64,000 nt of DNA. Origin: Giesbergeria anulus (lineage in GTDB: Bacteria > Pseudomonadota > Gammaproteobacteria > Burkholderiales > Burkholderiaceae_C). The stretch covers positions 428,910 through 492,909 of the forward strand of contig NZ_FOGD01000001.1 of assembly GCF_900111115.1 (NCBI RefSeq), in the 5' to 3' direction. Both the position numbers and the translations under genes were made by a program. Positions 36,874-46,610 of this stretch are shown in pieces (position 1 is the first letter of the stretch; the number at the start of each line of letters is the position of its first letter). The notes beneath the pieces are model-generated. The model had not been told where the DNA came from. It worked only from the letters and a program-made list of their open reading frames with translations, and did not search any database.

Positions 36874-39800
36874 TCAGTGCTCCTTCCAGGCAATCGCCCG
36901 TTTGACTTCATCGATGAAACGGCCGTGGTTGAGCTTTGATTTCTCAATCAGCAAGTCAACGTCGCCCGCCAGTTTGGCGCGGTCTTGGGCCGTGATTTGC
37001 TTGGCGGTGACCACGATCACGGGGATGCTGGCCGTGTGCGGATCGGCCTTGAGCGTAGCCACGACATCAAAACCACTGACCTGCGGCATCATCAAATCGA
37101 GCACGATCAGGTCGGGGTGTTCGCGCTGTGCCATGTCGATACCTTCTTGCCCGCTAAAGGCCATGAGCACCCGAAAATCGGCCGGATTGAGGTAAGTGCC
37201 CAGCAATTGTAGAGATTGCGGATCATCGTCTACCAGTAACACCGTGCGCCTGCTGCCGTCGAGGTGCAGCTGAAAACCGAGGCCCGCCAGCGCTTGGGTC
37301 AGCTCTTCGCGGCCCACCGGCTTTTGCAGCACCCGGCTAGCCCCCATCGACAGGCCCAGTACCTTGTCGGCCACGATGGAGACAATGACCACCGGGACGC
37401 CAGAGAAATGTGGGTGCTGCTTGAACTGGTTCAGAAACTCCCAGCCATCCATGCCGGGCAAGTGGATGTCTAGCGTAATCAAGTCGGGGCACTCTTGCTC
37501 TGCCAGCGTCATGGCGGCTTCGGCACTGACCGCACGCACGGTGCGAAAGCCGGTGTGCTCCAGTTGCACGCGCAGCAGCTCGGCAGATTTGTCGTCGTCC
37601 TCTACCACCAGCGCCAGCGGTTGCCCGCCACGCGCCAGTGCGTGTACGGGTGTGCTCACCTGAGCGACCAAAGCCACAGGGGGCAACACCAGCACCGGTT
37701 CCGCCTCGGCTTGGGTGCGCCACGGCAACCAAACCGTGAACGTGGAGCCACTGCCCGGCGCGCTGTGCAAGCCAACCTGCCCGCCGTGCAGCTCAGTCAA
37801 GCGCTTGACCATCGCCAAGCCCAAGCCGGTGCCCTGAAAACGCCGCGCCAAGGTGCTGTCAATCTGCGTGAAAGGCTGAAACAACCGGGCTTGGTCTGCT
37901 GGCAAGATGCCGATACCGGTGTCGCTGACTGCAATCTCTAGATACTGGGCGTGCGTGCCTTGCGCCACTGCCTCCTGCCCCACGCGCCGGGCAGACAAAC
38001 CCACCGTACCTCCTTGGGGCGTGAACTTGACGGCGTTGGAGAGCAGGTTATAGAGAATTTGCTTGACCTTTCTGGCATCCAACCAAATCTCACCCAAAGG
38101 CCCGGGCGGCTCGGCCACGATGTGCAAGCCGTGGGCCAAGGCTTGTTCGCGCACCACCTGCAAGCCCGATTGCAACAAGGGTTCCACCTGCAAAGGCTCT
38201 AGCTCCAGCGTCATCTTGCCAGCTTCCACCTTGGATAGGTCAAGAATATCGTTGATAAGCGAGAGCAGGTGGGTGCCGCTGGTGGTGATGTCGTTGGCGT
38301 ACTCTTTTTGCTTGGGTTGTAGCTCGCCCAGCAGGCCATCAGCCAGCACCTCAGAAAACCCGATGATGGCGTTCAGCGGTGTGCGCAGCTCGTGCGACAT
38401 ATTGGCCAAAAACTCCGACTTCATGCGGCTGGCCTCTTCGAGCTGGCGGTTTTTGACGGCAATCTCTTCACTGCGGGTGCGCAGTTGCTCGGTCAGCAGG
38501 CGCAAATCGCTGTATTGGCGCATATTGTCCAGTGCCACCCCCAAGGTCACGGCCAGCCGCTCGACAAAGGCGCGCTCGCCATCATCGAGACGGCTGCTGG
38601 CCGCCAGCACCAGCACCGCCAAGCGGCGCTCTTGGTAACTCACCGGGAGCATCAGCACTTGCATGGGTGCAAAGTCCAGCAAGCCCGTTTGTAGCGTGAG
38701 CTCGGCACAATCGAGCACCGCCGTGCGCCCGGTTTGCGCCGCCTGCCCCAGCAGTCCCTCGCCCAGCGCAAACTGGCGTGGCCCGTCCAGACCCATACCG
38801 TGCGCGGTTTCGCAGCGAAAGCGCCCGCTAGCCTCTTCAAAGCCATACAGGGCCGACACCGGAAACGGATGGCGCTGCGCCAGCAAGGCCAGCAGCCCAA
38901 CGAGGATTTTTTCGCGATCAAAGGTAGTAGAAAACAGCGCCAGCGCTTGGCTCTGGGTTTCGTCAAAACGGGCGGTGGCACGCAACTGGCGCTCGGTGCG
39001 TTTGAAGCTTGTGACGTCAATGTTGACGGCGATGGCACTGACCACCGCGCCCGTCGCGTTGCGAATCGGCATGGCGTAGCTGGCGATGGTCTTGCGGCTT
39101 CCATCGCGGCAGTGGATATCAACCAACTCGTCGCCAATGGTCTCGCCCGTGTGCAAGGCGCGCACCAGTGCCCAATCGTCTGGGGCCAGACGTTTGCCCG
39201 ACTCGGGCCAGAAACCCACGTATTCGCCATACTGCAACGGATCGGCCAGCGGGTCTGAGGCCCAGATGCTGCGCGCTGCCGGGTTGATGTGGGTCAGCGC
39301 GCCTTGGGCATCGGCCACCAAAACCCCCACAGGCAGTAGGTTGAGCACTTGCTTTAACAAAGCACTTTCTTGTGCCGAAGCCTCATCGACCACCCGGTTG
39401 CGGGCATCCACGCGCAGCCGCCACCACAGCAACAACATACCGATCACCGTCAGCCCGACCAGCAAGGCACTGACTGAGAGCGCCCACTCGCTGTTGGATT
39501 GGGCGCGTTCGGTGCGCTGCTGGAGCAAGCTGTGCTCCGCAGCGGTAAGCAAGTTGATTTCTTTGAGCAGCGCCTGCATGGTGCGCTCAGAGACGCCGCT
39601 GCGAATCAGGTCACGCGCGGCCTCAAAACCCTGGGCCTGAAACACGGCTACGTTGTTGTCGAGCAGTTGCAGGCGCGACTCGGTCAGTTGAGCAATTTGG
39701 CTGCTGCGCATTCCCTGGGCGGGATTGTCAGCAGTCAGGCGCTCCAGACGTGCAAGCACAGCGCGCACGGCCTCTGCCTCGCGGGCGCGTTGGGCCACAT

Positions 39801-40056
39801 AACGCGGATCGCCAGTAATGATGTAACTGCGCTGGCGGCTTTCAATCTCGCGCACACCCGACACCACCTCGCCCAACGCATCGAGCACTTGGTATGAATG
39901 CACTACCCAGTGCATGGTGTTTTTGTAGCCATAGACCGATCTCGCCATCTGGGCACCGGCCAGCAGCAGTGCGGCCATAGCGAGGCCCAAGCCCACCACC
40001 AACCGCAGTTCGAGGCGGCTGGCAGACTTTTTTGCGCCAAGGGGAGGGCTAGCCAT
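36874..40056 (-). CDS. CHASE3-PAS-GAF hybrid histidine kinase with two receivers
   Basis: 1060 residues from the ATG giving MASPPLGAKKSASRLELRLV. Order: N-terminal membrane helix; periplasmic CHASE3 domain (VVSGVREIESRQRSYIITGD); second helix near residue 200; a PAS domain with PAC-like end (SAIAVNIDVTSFKRTERQL); GAF domain; HisKA with His in LANMSHELRTPLNAIIGFSE; HATPase (LLSNAVKFTPQGG, DTGIGI, GTGLGLAMVKRL); then two receivers (LALVVEDDDKSAELLRV; Asp in LITLDIHLPGMDGW, and VLLVDDDPQSLQLL; Asp in LIVLDLMMPQVSGF). It overlaps the HD-GYP gene by 8 bp and the following receiver starts immediately after it. Signal is unknown. Confidence 0.94.
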   Translation of the reverse strand: MASPPLGAKKSASRLELRLVVGLGLAMAALLLAGAQMARSVYGYKNTMHWVVHSYQVLDALGEVVSGVREIESRQRSYIITGDPRYVAQRAREAEAVRAVLARLERLTADNPAQGMRSSQIAQLTESRLQLLDNNVAVFQAQGFEAARDLIRSGVSERTMQALLKEINLLTAAEHSLLQQRTERAQSNSEWALSVSALLVGLTVIGMLLLWWRLRVDARNRVVDEASAQESALLKQVLNLLPVGVLVADAQGALTHINPAARSIWASDPLADPLQYGEYVGFWPESGKRLAPDDWALVRALHTGETIGDELVDIHCRDGSRKTIASYAMPIRNATGAVVSAIAVNIDVTSFKRTERQLRATARFDETQSQALALFSTTFDREKILVGLLALLAQRHPFPVSALYGFEEASGRFRCETAHGMGLDGPRQFALGEGLLGQAAQTGRTAVLDCAELTLQTGLLDFAPMQVLMLPVSYQERRLAVLVLAASSRLDDGERAFVERLAVTLGVALDNMRQYSDLRLLTEQLRTRSEEIAVKNRQLEEASRMKSEFLANMSHELRTPLNAIIGFSEVLADGLLGELQPKQKEYANDITTSGTHLLSLINDILDLSKVEAGKMTLELEPLQVEPLLQSGLQVVREQALAHGLHIVAEPPGPLGEIWLDARKVKQILYNLLSNAVKFTPQGGTVGLSARRVGQEAVAQGTHAQYLEIAVSDTGIGILPADQARLFQPFTQIDSTLARRFQGTGLGLAMVKRLTELHGGQVGLHSAPGSGSTFTVWLPWRTQAEAEPVLVLPPVALVAQVSTPVHALARGGQPLALVVEDDDKSAELLRVQLEHTGFRTVRAVSAEAAMTLAEQECPDLITLDIHLPGMDGWEFLNQFKQHPHFSGVPVVIVSIVADKVLGLSMGASRVLQKPVGREELTQALAGLGFQLHLDGSRRTVLLVDDDPQSLQLLGTYLNPADFRVLMAFSGQEGIDMAQREHPDLIVLDLMMPQVSGFDVVATLKADPHTASIPVIVVTAKQITAQDRAKLAGDVDLLIEKSKLNHGRFIDEVKRAIAWKEH

Positions 40057-41125
40057 GAGGATGTGCCTCGTAAATGGCTGCAAACAGCGGTGCCTGCGCC
40101 ACAAAGCAAGCCAGCACAGCGGGGTCAAAATGCTCAGGCTGGGTACGCCCGTCGCCTAGGACAATGATGTCTACTGCTTGAGCGTGTTCCATGTCTGGCT
40201 TGTAGGGCCGCCGACTGCGCAGGGCGTCGTAAACGTCGCAAATCTGCATCAGGCGTGCGGCCATCGGGATATCCGTGCCGCGCAGGCCGGCCGGATAACC
40301 ACTGCCATCCCAGCGCTCATGGTGGCCCAGCGCAATCTCAGCGCCCATGCGGGTATAGCGCGAGGTACCGCTGGACAAAATACGCGCTCCCAGCGCACAG
40401 TGGGTCTGCATGGTGGCCCATTCGTCGGGTGTCAGTGGCCCCGGCTTGAGCAGCACATGGTCGGGGATACCAATTTTTCCGATGTCATGCATGGGACTGG
40501 CATGGAAGATAACGTCGCTGCCCACCTCTGGCAAGGCCATAGCATCAGCCAGCACCACGCAGTAGTGGCTGATGCGGCGCACATGGTGCCCGGTTTCTTC
40601 GTCTTTGCGCTCGGCGGCGCGCACCAGCGTTAGCACGGTGTCGCGGTAGGCTTCTTCGAGTTGTGCCGTGCGCTCTTTGACCTGTGTTTCTAGCAACTGG
40701 TTGTGGTGGGTCAGGAGATCGCTGTACTGCTTGAGCCGCAGCAGGTTGCGCACGCGCACCGTCAAATCAGCACGAATGATGGGTTTGCTCAAAAACTCCT
40801 CAGCCCCGGCCAGCAAGGCACGTTGCTTGGTGTCGCGGTCATCCAGCGATGTGACCATGATGACCGGCACCTGCCGGGTGCGTGGGTTAGCTTTGAGTTG
40901 CGCCACCGTCTCAAAACCATCCATGTCCGGCATCATGATGTCGAGCAAGATCAGGTCGGGGCAGGCCGATACGGCAGCCGCCAGTGCCTCGCGCCCATTG
41001 AGCGCAGACACCGTGGCGTAGCCCTCGGCTTGTAGCAAGACTTCGAGCAGCTTGACGTTGCGCTCTTCATCGTCCACCACCAAGATGGTGGCGACGGGAG
41101 CAGTGGGGGCGGCGGACAGGTTCAT
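40049..41125 (-). CDS. Response regulator with HD-GYP c-di-GMP phosphodiesterase domain (RpfG-like)
   Basis: 358 residues from ATG 41125. Receiver: ILVVDDEERNVKLLEVLL, acceptor Asp in LILLDIMMPDMDGFE, Lys in EEFLSKPIIRADL. A coiled linker (residues about 135-175) leads to the HD-GYP domain: EETGHHVRRISHYCVVLADA, ASPMHDIGKIGIPDHVLLKP with the HD pair, and GHHERWDGSGYPAGLRG with the GYP motif. It should hydrolyse c-di-GMP to GMP under control of the adjacent hybrid kinase. The gene is first in a three-gene cassette. Confidence 0.94.
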   Translation of the reverse strand: MNLSAAPTAPVATILVVDDEERNVKLLEVLLQAEGYATVSALNGREALAAAVSACPDLILLDIMMPDMDGFETVAQLKANPRTRQVPVIMVTSLDDRDTKQRALLAGAEEFLSKPIIRADLTVRVRNLLRLKQYSDLLTHHNQLLETQVKERTAQLEEAYRDTVLTLVRAAERKDEETGHHVRRISHYCVVLADAMALPEVGSDVIFHASPMHDIGKIGIPDHVLLKPGPLTPDEWATMQTHCALGARILSSGTSRYTRMGAEIALGHHERWDGSGYPAGLRGTDIPMAARLMQICDVYDALRSRRPYKPDMEHAQAVDIIVLGDGRTQPEHFDPAVLACFVAQAPLFAAIYEAHPHG

Positions 41126-41308
41126 GAAATGGGCAGGAACAACGTTCGTGCCTTCAGCATAGGACTGACACTGTGCGCGGTCTGTGCGGTAGCGCACAGC
41201 CAGCGGGCCGCCGCCAACACGAGAACCGGCAGTTCGGGAGCCGTGTGGTGCTGCGCGTGAGAAAATCCCCCGTTATCGGTTATTTCACCCATTACTCAGG
41301 ACAACACC

Positions 41309-42413
41309 ATGGAAGCAGAACGCGTCAACCTTATCGGCAACACCTTGCAAGACCTGTCCACCCGGACAGAAGAGTTACGGAGGTATCTTTGACTACGATG
41401 CCAAATTTGAACGCCTGCGCACCGTCAATGCCTCGCTAGAAGACCCCGCCGTCTGGAACGACCCCAAAAAAGCCCAAGAACTGGGCAAAGAAAAAAAACT
41501 GCTCGACGGCGTGGTGCTGACCCTAGAAAAGCTCACCCGCGAGCTGGCCGACAACGCCGAACTGTTTGAGATGAGCAAAGAAGAAGGCGATGAGGCCGGT
41601 CTGCTCACCATCGAAGAAGAGTCAGGCAAACTCAGCCCGCTGATTGAGCAGCTAGAGTTTCGCCGCATGTTCCGCTACGAGGCCGACCCGCTCAACTGCT
41701 TTGTCGATATCCAAGCGGGTGCCGGTGGCACTGAGGCTTGCGACTGGGCCAGTATGTTGCTGCGCCAGTACCTCAAATATGCCGAGCGCAAGGGCTTTAA
41801 AGCCACGGTGGAAGAAGAAACCCCCGGCGATGTGGCGGGCCTCAAGAGTGCCACCATCCATATCGAGGGCGAATATGCCTACGGCCTGCTGCGCACCGAA
41901 ACCGGCGTCCATCGCTTGGTGCGCAAATCGCCGTTTGATAGCTCCGGTGGCCGCCACACCAGCTTTGCCAGCCTGTTTGTCTACCCGGAGATTGATGATT
42001 CGATTGAGATCAACATCAACCCTTCGGATGTGCGTACCGACACCTACCGCGCCAGCGGCGCAGGCGGCCAGCACATTAACAAGACCGACTCCGCCGTGCG
42101 CCTGACGCACATACCCACCGGCATCGTCGTGCAATGCCAAGATGGCCGCAGCCAACACGGCAACCGTGACATCGCTTGGCAACGTTTGCGCTCTAAGCTG
42201 TATGACTTTGAGATGCGCAAGCGCCAAGAAGAGCAGCAAAAGCTCGAAGACACCAAGACCGATGTGGGCTGGGGCCACCAAATCCGCTCCTATGTGCTGG
42301 ACAACAGCCGCATCAAGGACTTGCGCACCAATGTCGAAATCTCCGCCACGCAAAAAGTGCTGGACGGCGATTTAGACGCATTCATCGAAGCATCGCTCAA
42401 ACAGGGCGTTTAA
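41309..42413 (+). CDS. prfB: Peptide chain release factor 2 (programmed +1 frameshift)
   Basis: Translation starts at ATG 41309, reads 27 codons to an in-frame TGA at 41390-41392, and continues in the +1 frame from 41391 to 42413, giving a 367-residue protein. RF2 terminates at UGA and UAA. The SPF tripeptide for stop-codon recognition lies in [16 protein letters not shown], and the GGQ peptidyl-hydrolysis motif in [16 protein letters not shown]. The shift site is described separately. It precedes pepN by 8 bp. Confidence 0.97.
41378..41392 (+). promoter_or_regulatory. prfB autoregulatory +1 frameshift site
   Basis: A Shine-Dalgarno-like GGAGG (41379-41383) sits three bases before CTT TGA C, the classical RF2 shift signal. 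Low RF2 lets ribosomes pause at UGA and slip +1, restoring RF2 synthesis. The layout matches the E. coli site closely. Confidence 0.95.
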
Positions 42414-42421
42414 GGAAAACC

Positions 42422-45130
42422 ATGTTGCTTATGCCTGACGGACAGGGTCAACCCACGGCCATCCACCGCAGCGACTACCAGCCCCCGGCGTGGTGGATTG
42501 ACACGGTAGAACTGACCTTCGACCTCGATCCGGCCAAAACCCGCGTGCTCAATAAGATGCGCCTGCGCCGCAACCCCGATGTGGCGGCGCAAGCCCTGCG
42601 TCTGGAGGGCGAAGAGCTGAACCTCTCGCGGGTGCTGGTCAATGGGGCCGGAACGTCGTTCAAGATGGACGGCAGCCAGCTGGTGCTGGAAAACCTGCCC
42701 GAAGGCCCAGAGCCGTTTGATCTGGAGATCTTCACCACCTGCGTGCCGGAGAAGAACACCCAGCTCATGGGTCTGTACGTCAGTCAAGGCACTTTCTTTA
42801 CGCAATGCGAGGCTGAAGGCTTTCGGCGCATCACCTACTTCTTGGATCGCCCCGATGTCATGGCCAGCTACACCGTGACGCTGCGCGCCGACAAGGCGGC
42901 GTACCCGGTGTTGCTGTCTAACGGCAATCTGCTGGAGCAGGGCGATCTGGACGCTGGCCGCCACTTTGCCAAGTGGCACGATCCGCACAAAAAGCCCTGC
43001 TATCTGTTTGCGCTGGTAGCGGGCAAGCTGGTGGCACGCCAACAGCGCATTGTGTCGCGTGCGGGCAAAGAGCATTTACTAGAGGTGTATGTGCGCCCCG
43101 GCGACTTGGGCAAGACCGAGCACGCCATGAACTCGCTCATGGCGAGCGTGGCTTGGGACGAGGCCCGCTTTAATCTGCCGCTGGACTTAGAACGCTTCAT
43201 GATTGTCGCCACCAGCGACTTCAACATGGGCGCGATGGAAAACAAGGGCCTGAACATCTTTAACACGAAGTATGTGCTAGCCAGCGAAGCCACGGCCACC
43301 GACACCGACTTTGCCAACATTGAGGCCGTGGTGGGCCATGAATACTTCCACAACTGGACGGGCAACCGCATCACCTGCCGCGATTGGTTCCAGCTCTCGC
43401 TCAAAGAGGGGCTAACCGTCTTTCGGGATCAAGAATTTAGCATGGACATGGCGGGCAGCCCCTCAGCCCGCGCCGTCAAGCGCATTGAGGATGTGCGCGT
43501 GCTGCGCACCGCGCAGTTCCCAGAAGATGCTGGCCCGATGGCACACCCCGTGCGCCCCGACAGCTATATCGAAATCAACAACTTCTACACCGTCACCATC
43601 TACGAAAAAGGGGCCGAAGTGGTGCGCATGATGCACCACTTGGTGGGCCGTGATGGCTTTGCCAAGGGCATGGCGCTGTATTTTTCCCGCCACGACGGCC
43701 AAGCCGTGACCTGCGACGATTTTGCCCAAGCCATTGCCGATGCCAACCCCGGCAGCGCACTGGCGCTGCAACTGGAGCAGTTCAAACGCTGGTACAGCCA
43801 AGCGGGCACACCACGGGTGCAGGCCAGCGGCCAGTACGATGCCGACCAACGCACCTATACCCTGACGCTGCGCCAAAGCTGCCCCGCCACACCGGGCCAG
43901 CTGGGCAAAGAGCCGTTTGTCATTCCTGTGGAGTTGGGGCTACTTAACCATGACGGTCAAGCACTGGCCTTGCAGTTGGAAGGTGAAGAAGCCGCCACCG
44001 GCAGCAACCGCACCGTGGTGCTGCACGAGGCCGAGCAGCAATGGACGTTTGTGAAGGTGGCGCAAGCGCCAGTGCCCTCGCTGCTGCGCGGCTTTAGCGC
44101 GCCAGTGGTGCTGGAGGTGGATTACACCGATGCCGAACTGCTAACGCTACTGGCCCACGACCACGATGCCTTCAACCGCTGGGAAGCCAGCCAGCGCTTG
44201 GTCTTGCGCCGCGCCTTGCAGGCCATCGCCACCCCAGACAGCGGCAACGATGCCGCCATTTTGGACGAGGCCCTGTTGCAAGCGCTGCGCCAAGTGCTGC
44301 GCGATGCCACGCTGGACGCCGCGTTCAAAGAACTGGTGCTCACGCTGCCATCAGAAACCTACATCGCCGAACAGTTGGCGGTGGTCGATCCGCAACGCAT
44401 CCATACCGTGCGCGAGGCCATGCGCCTGCAATTGGCCTTGGCCCTGCACGCAGACTGGCAATGGGCCTACGAAGCCCACCAAGCCAGCGGAGCCTACCGG
44501 CCCGATGCCATCTCAGCAGGGCGGCGCGCACTGTCGGGCTTGGCCCTGACCATGCTTTGCTTAGGCGCTCAACATACGCAGGACAGCGTCTGGCCCGGCA
44601 AGACGTTGCAGCGGTTCAAAGACGCAGGCAACATGACCGACCGCTTCCAAGCCCTCGCGGCTTTGGTCGGCTGTGGTCATGCACTGGCAGCGCCAGCGCT
44701 AGAGCGCTTTCATACGCTGTTCAAGGACGACCCGCTAGTACTGGACAAATGGTTTGCGCTGCAAGCCGGGGCCAGCGACCGCGCTGGCCATGTACTGCCC
44801 ATCGTGAAACAACTGCTCACGCACCCGGACTTCACCCTCAAGAACCCGAACCGCGCCCGCAGTTTGATTTTCAGCTATTGCAGCGCCAACCCCGGTGCCT
44901 TCCACCGCCAAGATGCTGCCGGTTATGTCTTTTGGAGTGAGCGCGTCTTGGAGCTAGACGCCATCAACCCCCAAGTGGCCGCCCGCCTCGCCCGCGCCCT
45001 CGACCGCTGGAAAAAACTGGCCGAGCCTTGGCGCAGTGGTGCCCGCGAGGCCATTGCCCGCGTGGCAGCCCGCCCCGATTTGAGTAACGATGTGCGCGAA
45101 GTCATTAGCCGCGCACTGGCCGACGAATAA
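42422..45130 (+). CDS. pepN: Aminopeptidase N (M1 family)
   Basis: 902 residues. Zinc metallopeptidase removing N-terminal residues in cytosolic peptide turnover. Exopeptidase motif [18 protein letters not shown] and zinc motif [11 protein letters not shown] with the third ligand Glu in [13 protein letters not shown] are clear. The C-terminal helical domain extends to the end. Length matches proteobacterial PepN (about 870-900). It starts [19 protein letters not shown], 8 bp after prfB, and fbp follows 10 bp after its stop. Confidence 0.97.
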   Translation: MLLMPDGQGQPTAIHRSDYQPPAWWIDTVELTFDLDPAKTRVLNKMRLRRNPDVAAQALRLEGEELNLSRVLVNGAGTSFKMDGSQLVLENLPEGPEPFDLEIFTTCVPEKNTQLMGLYVSQGTFFTQCEAEGFRRITYFLDRPDVMASYTVTLRADKAAYPVLLSNGNLLEQGDLDAGRHFAKWHDPHKKPCYLFALVAGKLVARQQRIVSRAGKEHLLEVYVRPGDLGKTEHAMNSLMASVAWDEARFNLPLDLERFMIVATSDFNMGAMENKGLNIFNTKYVLASEATATDTDFANIEAVVGHEYFHNWTGNRITCRDWFQLSLKEGLTVFRDQEFSMDMAGSPSARAVKRIEDVRVLRTAQFPEDAGPMAHPVRPDSYIEINNFYTVTIYEKGAEVVRMMHHLVGRDGFAKGMALYFSRHDGQAVTCDDFAQAIADANPGSALALQLEQFKRWYSQAGTPRVQASGQYDADQRTYTLTLRQSCPATPGQLGKEPFVIPVELGLLNHDGQALALQLEGEEAATGSNRTVVLHEAEQQWTFVKVAQAPVPSLLRGFSAPVVLEVDYTDAELLTLLAHDHDAFNRWEASQRLVLRRALQAIATPDSGNDAAILDEALLQALRQVLRDATLDAAFKELVLTLPSETYIAEQLAVVDPQRIHTVREAMRLQLALALHADWQWAYEAHQASGAYRPDAISAGRRALSGLALTMLCLGAQHTQDSVWPGKTLQRFKDAGNMTDRFQALAALVGCGHALAAPALERFHTLFKDDPLVLDKWFALQAGASDRAGHVLPIVKQLLTHPDFTLKNPNRARSLIFSYCSANPGAFHRQDAAGYVFWSERVLELDAINPQVAARLARALDRWKKLAEPWRSGAREAIARVAARPDLSNDVREVISRALADE

Positions 45131-45140
45131 GGAGAGAACT

Positions 45141-46148
45141 ATGGCAAAACGAATCAGCCTGACCCGCTATCTGGTCGAACACCAGCGCGTAGATGGACTT
45201 ATCCCCTCGCAACTGCGCCTGCTGCTCGAAGTGGTGGCCCGCGCCTGTAAGAGCATCAGCCAAGCTGTGAACAAGGGCGCGCTGGGTGGCGTGCTCGGCA
45301 GCGCCGACAGCGAAAACGTGCAAGGTGAAGTGCAAAAAAAGCTCGACATTATTGCCAACGAAGTGTTGATCGAGGCCAATGAGTGGGGCGGCCACTTGGC
45401 AGCGATGGCCTCGGAAGAAATGGACGGCATCTATGTCGTGCCCAACCGCTACCCGCAAGGCGAATACCTGCTGCTGTTTGATCCCTTGGATGGCTCCAGC
45501 AACATTGACGTCAATGTCAGCATCGGCACCATCTTCAGCGTACTGAAAAAGCCTGAAGGCGACCGGGGCGTGGAAGAAAAAGACTTCCTGCAACCGGGCT
45601 ACCAACAAGTAGCGGCGGGCTATTGCGTCTATGGCCCGCAAACCACCTTGGTGCTGACTGTGGGCGATGGCGTGGCCATGTTCACCCTAGACCGCGAGCA
45701 AGGCTCGTTTGTCTTGACGCAAGAAAGAGTGCGTATCCCCGAAGACACCAAAGAATTTGCCATCAACATGAGCAATATGCGCCACTGGGACGAACCCGTG
45801 CGCCGCTACATTGACGAGTGCCTGCAAGGCAAGGAAGGCCCACGCGGCAAAGACTTTAATATGCGCTGGATTGCCAGTATGGTGGCCGATGTGCATCGGA
45901 TCATGACCCGTGGTGGCGTGTTCATGTACCCTTGGGATAAGCGCGAACCCAACAAGCCGGGCAAACTGCGCCTGATGTACGAGGCCAACCCGATGGGCTG
46001 GCTGGTAGAGCAAGCGGGTGGCGCTGCCACCAATGGCCGTCAACGCATTTTGGACGTTCAACCTACGCAACTGCACGAACGGGTGAGCGTGATCTTGGGC
46101 TCCAAGAACGAAGTGGAGCGTGTCACTAGCTACCATCAGTCGGTATAA
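45141..46148 (+). CDS. fbp: Fructose-1,6-bisphosphatase class I
   Basis: 335 residues from ATG 45141, with GGAGAG as ribosome-binding site. Hydrolyses fructose-1,6-bisphosphate in gluconeogenesis and, if present, the Calvin cycle. Metal and substrate motifs: [35 protein letters not shown], and [20 protein letters not shown]. The tail [14 protein letters not shown] is typical. The promoter box of the tRNA-Thr gene overlaps its stop codon. Confidence 0.97.
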   Translation: MAKRISLTRYLVEHQRVDGLIPSQLRLLLEVVARACKSISQAVNKGALGGVLGSADSENVQGEVQKKLDIIANEVLIEANEWGGHLAAMASEEMDGIYVVPNRYPQGEYLLLFDPLDGSSNIDVNVSIGTIFSVLKKPEGDRGVEEKDFLQPGYQQVAAGYCVYGPQTTLVLTVGDGVAMFTLDREQGSFVLTQERVRIPEDTKEFAINMSNMRHWDEPVRRYIDECLQGKEGPRGKDFNMRWIASMVADVHRIMTRGGVFMYPWDKREPNKPGKLRLMYEANPMGWLVEQAGGAATNGRQRILDVQPTQLHERVSVILGSKNEVERVTSYHQSV

Positions 46149-46149
46149 T
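46144..46149 (+). promoter_or_regulatory. -10 box of the tRNA-Thr promoter
   Basis: A perfect TATAAT overlaps the fbp stop codon (TAA at 46146-46148) and lies about 10 bp before the mature tRNA 5' end. A weak TGTCAC at 46121-46126 stands at -35 spacing. Confidence 0.7.
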
Positions 46150-46158
46150 GACGCCTTC

Positions 46159-46234
46159 GCCGGTGTAGCTCAGTCGGTAGAGCAGCTCATTCGTAATGAG
46201 AAGGTCGGGTGTTCGATTCATCTCTCCGGCACCA
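46159..46234 (+). tRNA. tRNA-Thr (anticodon CGT)
   Basis: 76 nt with encoded CCA. Acceptor GCCGGTG pairs with CTCCGGC apart from one T-T mismatch. D-arm GCTC/GAGC, anticodon loop TTCGTAA (anticodon CGT, reading ACG), T-loop TTCGATT. Its 3' part from 46189 is the attachment site of the integrative element that follows. The copy here remains intact, so host tRNA function is preserved. Confidence 0.95.
46189..46234 (+). repeat. attL: 46-bp direct repeat, left end of element 1
   Basis: The sequence from the anticodon stem to the CCA end of tRNA-Thr is repeated exactly at 58089-58134, 11,900 bp away. This is the usual product of tyrosine-recombinase integration into a tRNA 3' end. The bases outside the two copies differ. 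Confidence 0.93.
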
Positions 46235-46249
46235 TAAAATCAACAACTT

Positions 46250-46276
46250 AGCCACTCTTAACCGGGTGGCTTTTTT
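46250..46276 (+). terminator. Rho-independent terminator after tRNA-Thr
   Basis: AGCCAC (46250-46255) pairs with GTGGCT (46266-46271), followed by TTTTTT. It lies inside element 1, just past attL, and would end the tRNA transcript. A near copy lies just past the second att site at 58151. Confidence 0.85.
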
Positions 46277-46279
46277 GTT

Positions 46280-46300
46280 GGGCTAGCACGGGGCTAGCAC
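46280..46300 (+). repeat. Two GGGCTAGCAC repeats, left arm (11-bp period)
   Basis: GGGCTAGCAC occurs at 46280-46289 and 46291-46300. The same word occurs three more times, plus once inverted, beside the integrase at the other end. Spacing of 11 bp is about one helical turn. Likely integrase or excisionase arm-binding sites. Confidence 0.6.
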
Positions 46301-46361
46301 CAGAAAAAAATGGGGACTGTTTGTTGCGCGAATCTGACAGCTTTTTGCCGTAGCTCTGTCG

Positions 46362-46601
46362 TTAAGCCAGCCCCAAAACGGCCCATGCCTTTACCGCAAC
46401 TGGTGACGCTGGCCTAGGCAGTTGCTCCACGGCGGCCAGCACCACATTGGCGGATACCGCTCTTGAGACCTCATTCGGATTGACGCGCGACAGTGGACGG
46501 CGTACAAATGAGTGCAGCCCGGCGATAGGGGCGAACCTTGAACTAGCTTGCTGGTCAGGCCGCCCATAGGAATCCTGGGCTGCTTCGTCGTTTTGGGCCA
46601 T
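46362..46601 (-). CDS. Possible small hypothetical protein
   Basis: 79-codon open frame starting MAQNDEAAQDSYGRPDQQ. No ribosome-binding site and no recognised domain are visible, and an overlapping frame is also open. I list it because the 46301-46610 stretch otherwise holds nothing recognisable. Probably not a real gene. Confidence 0.2.
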   Translation of the reverse strand: MAQNDEAAQDSYGRPDQQASSRFAPIAGLHSFVRRPLSRVNPNEVSRAVSANVVLAAVEQLPRPASPVAVKAWAVLGLA

Positions 46602-46610
46602 TGCACAGCC

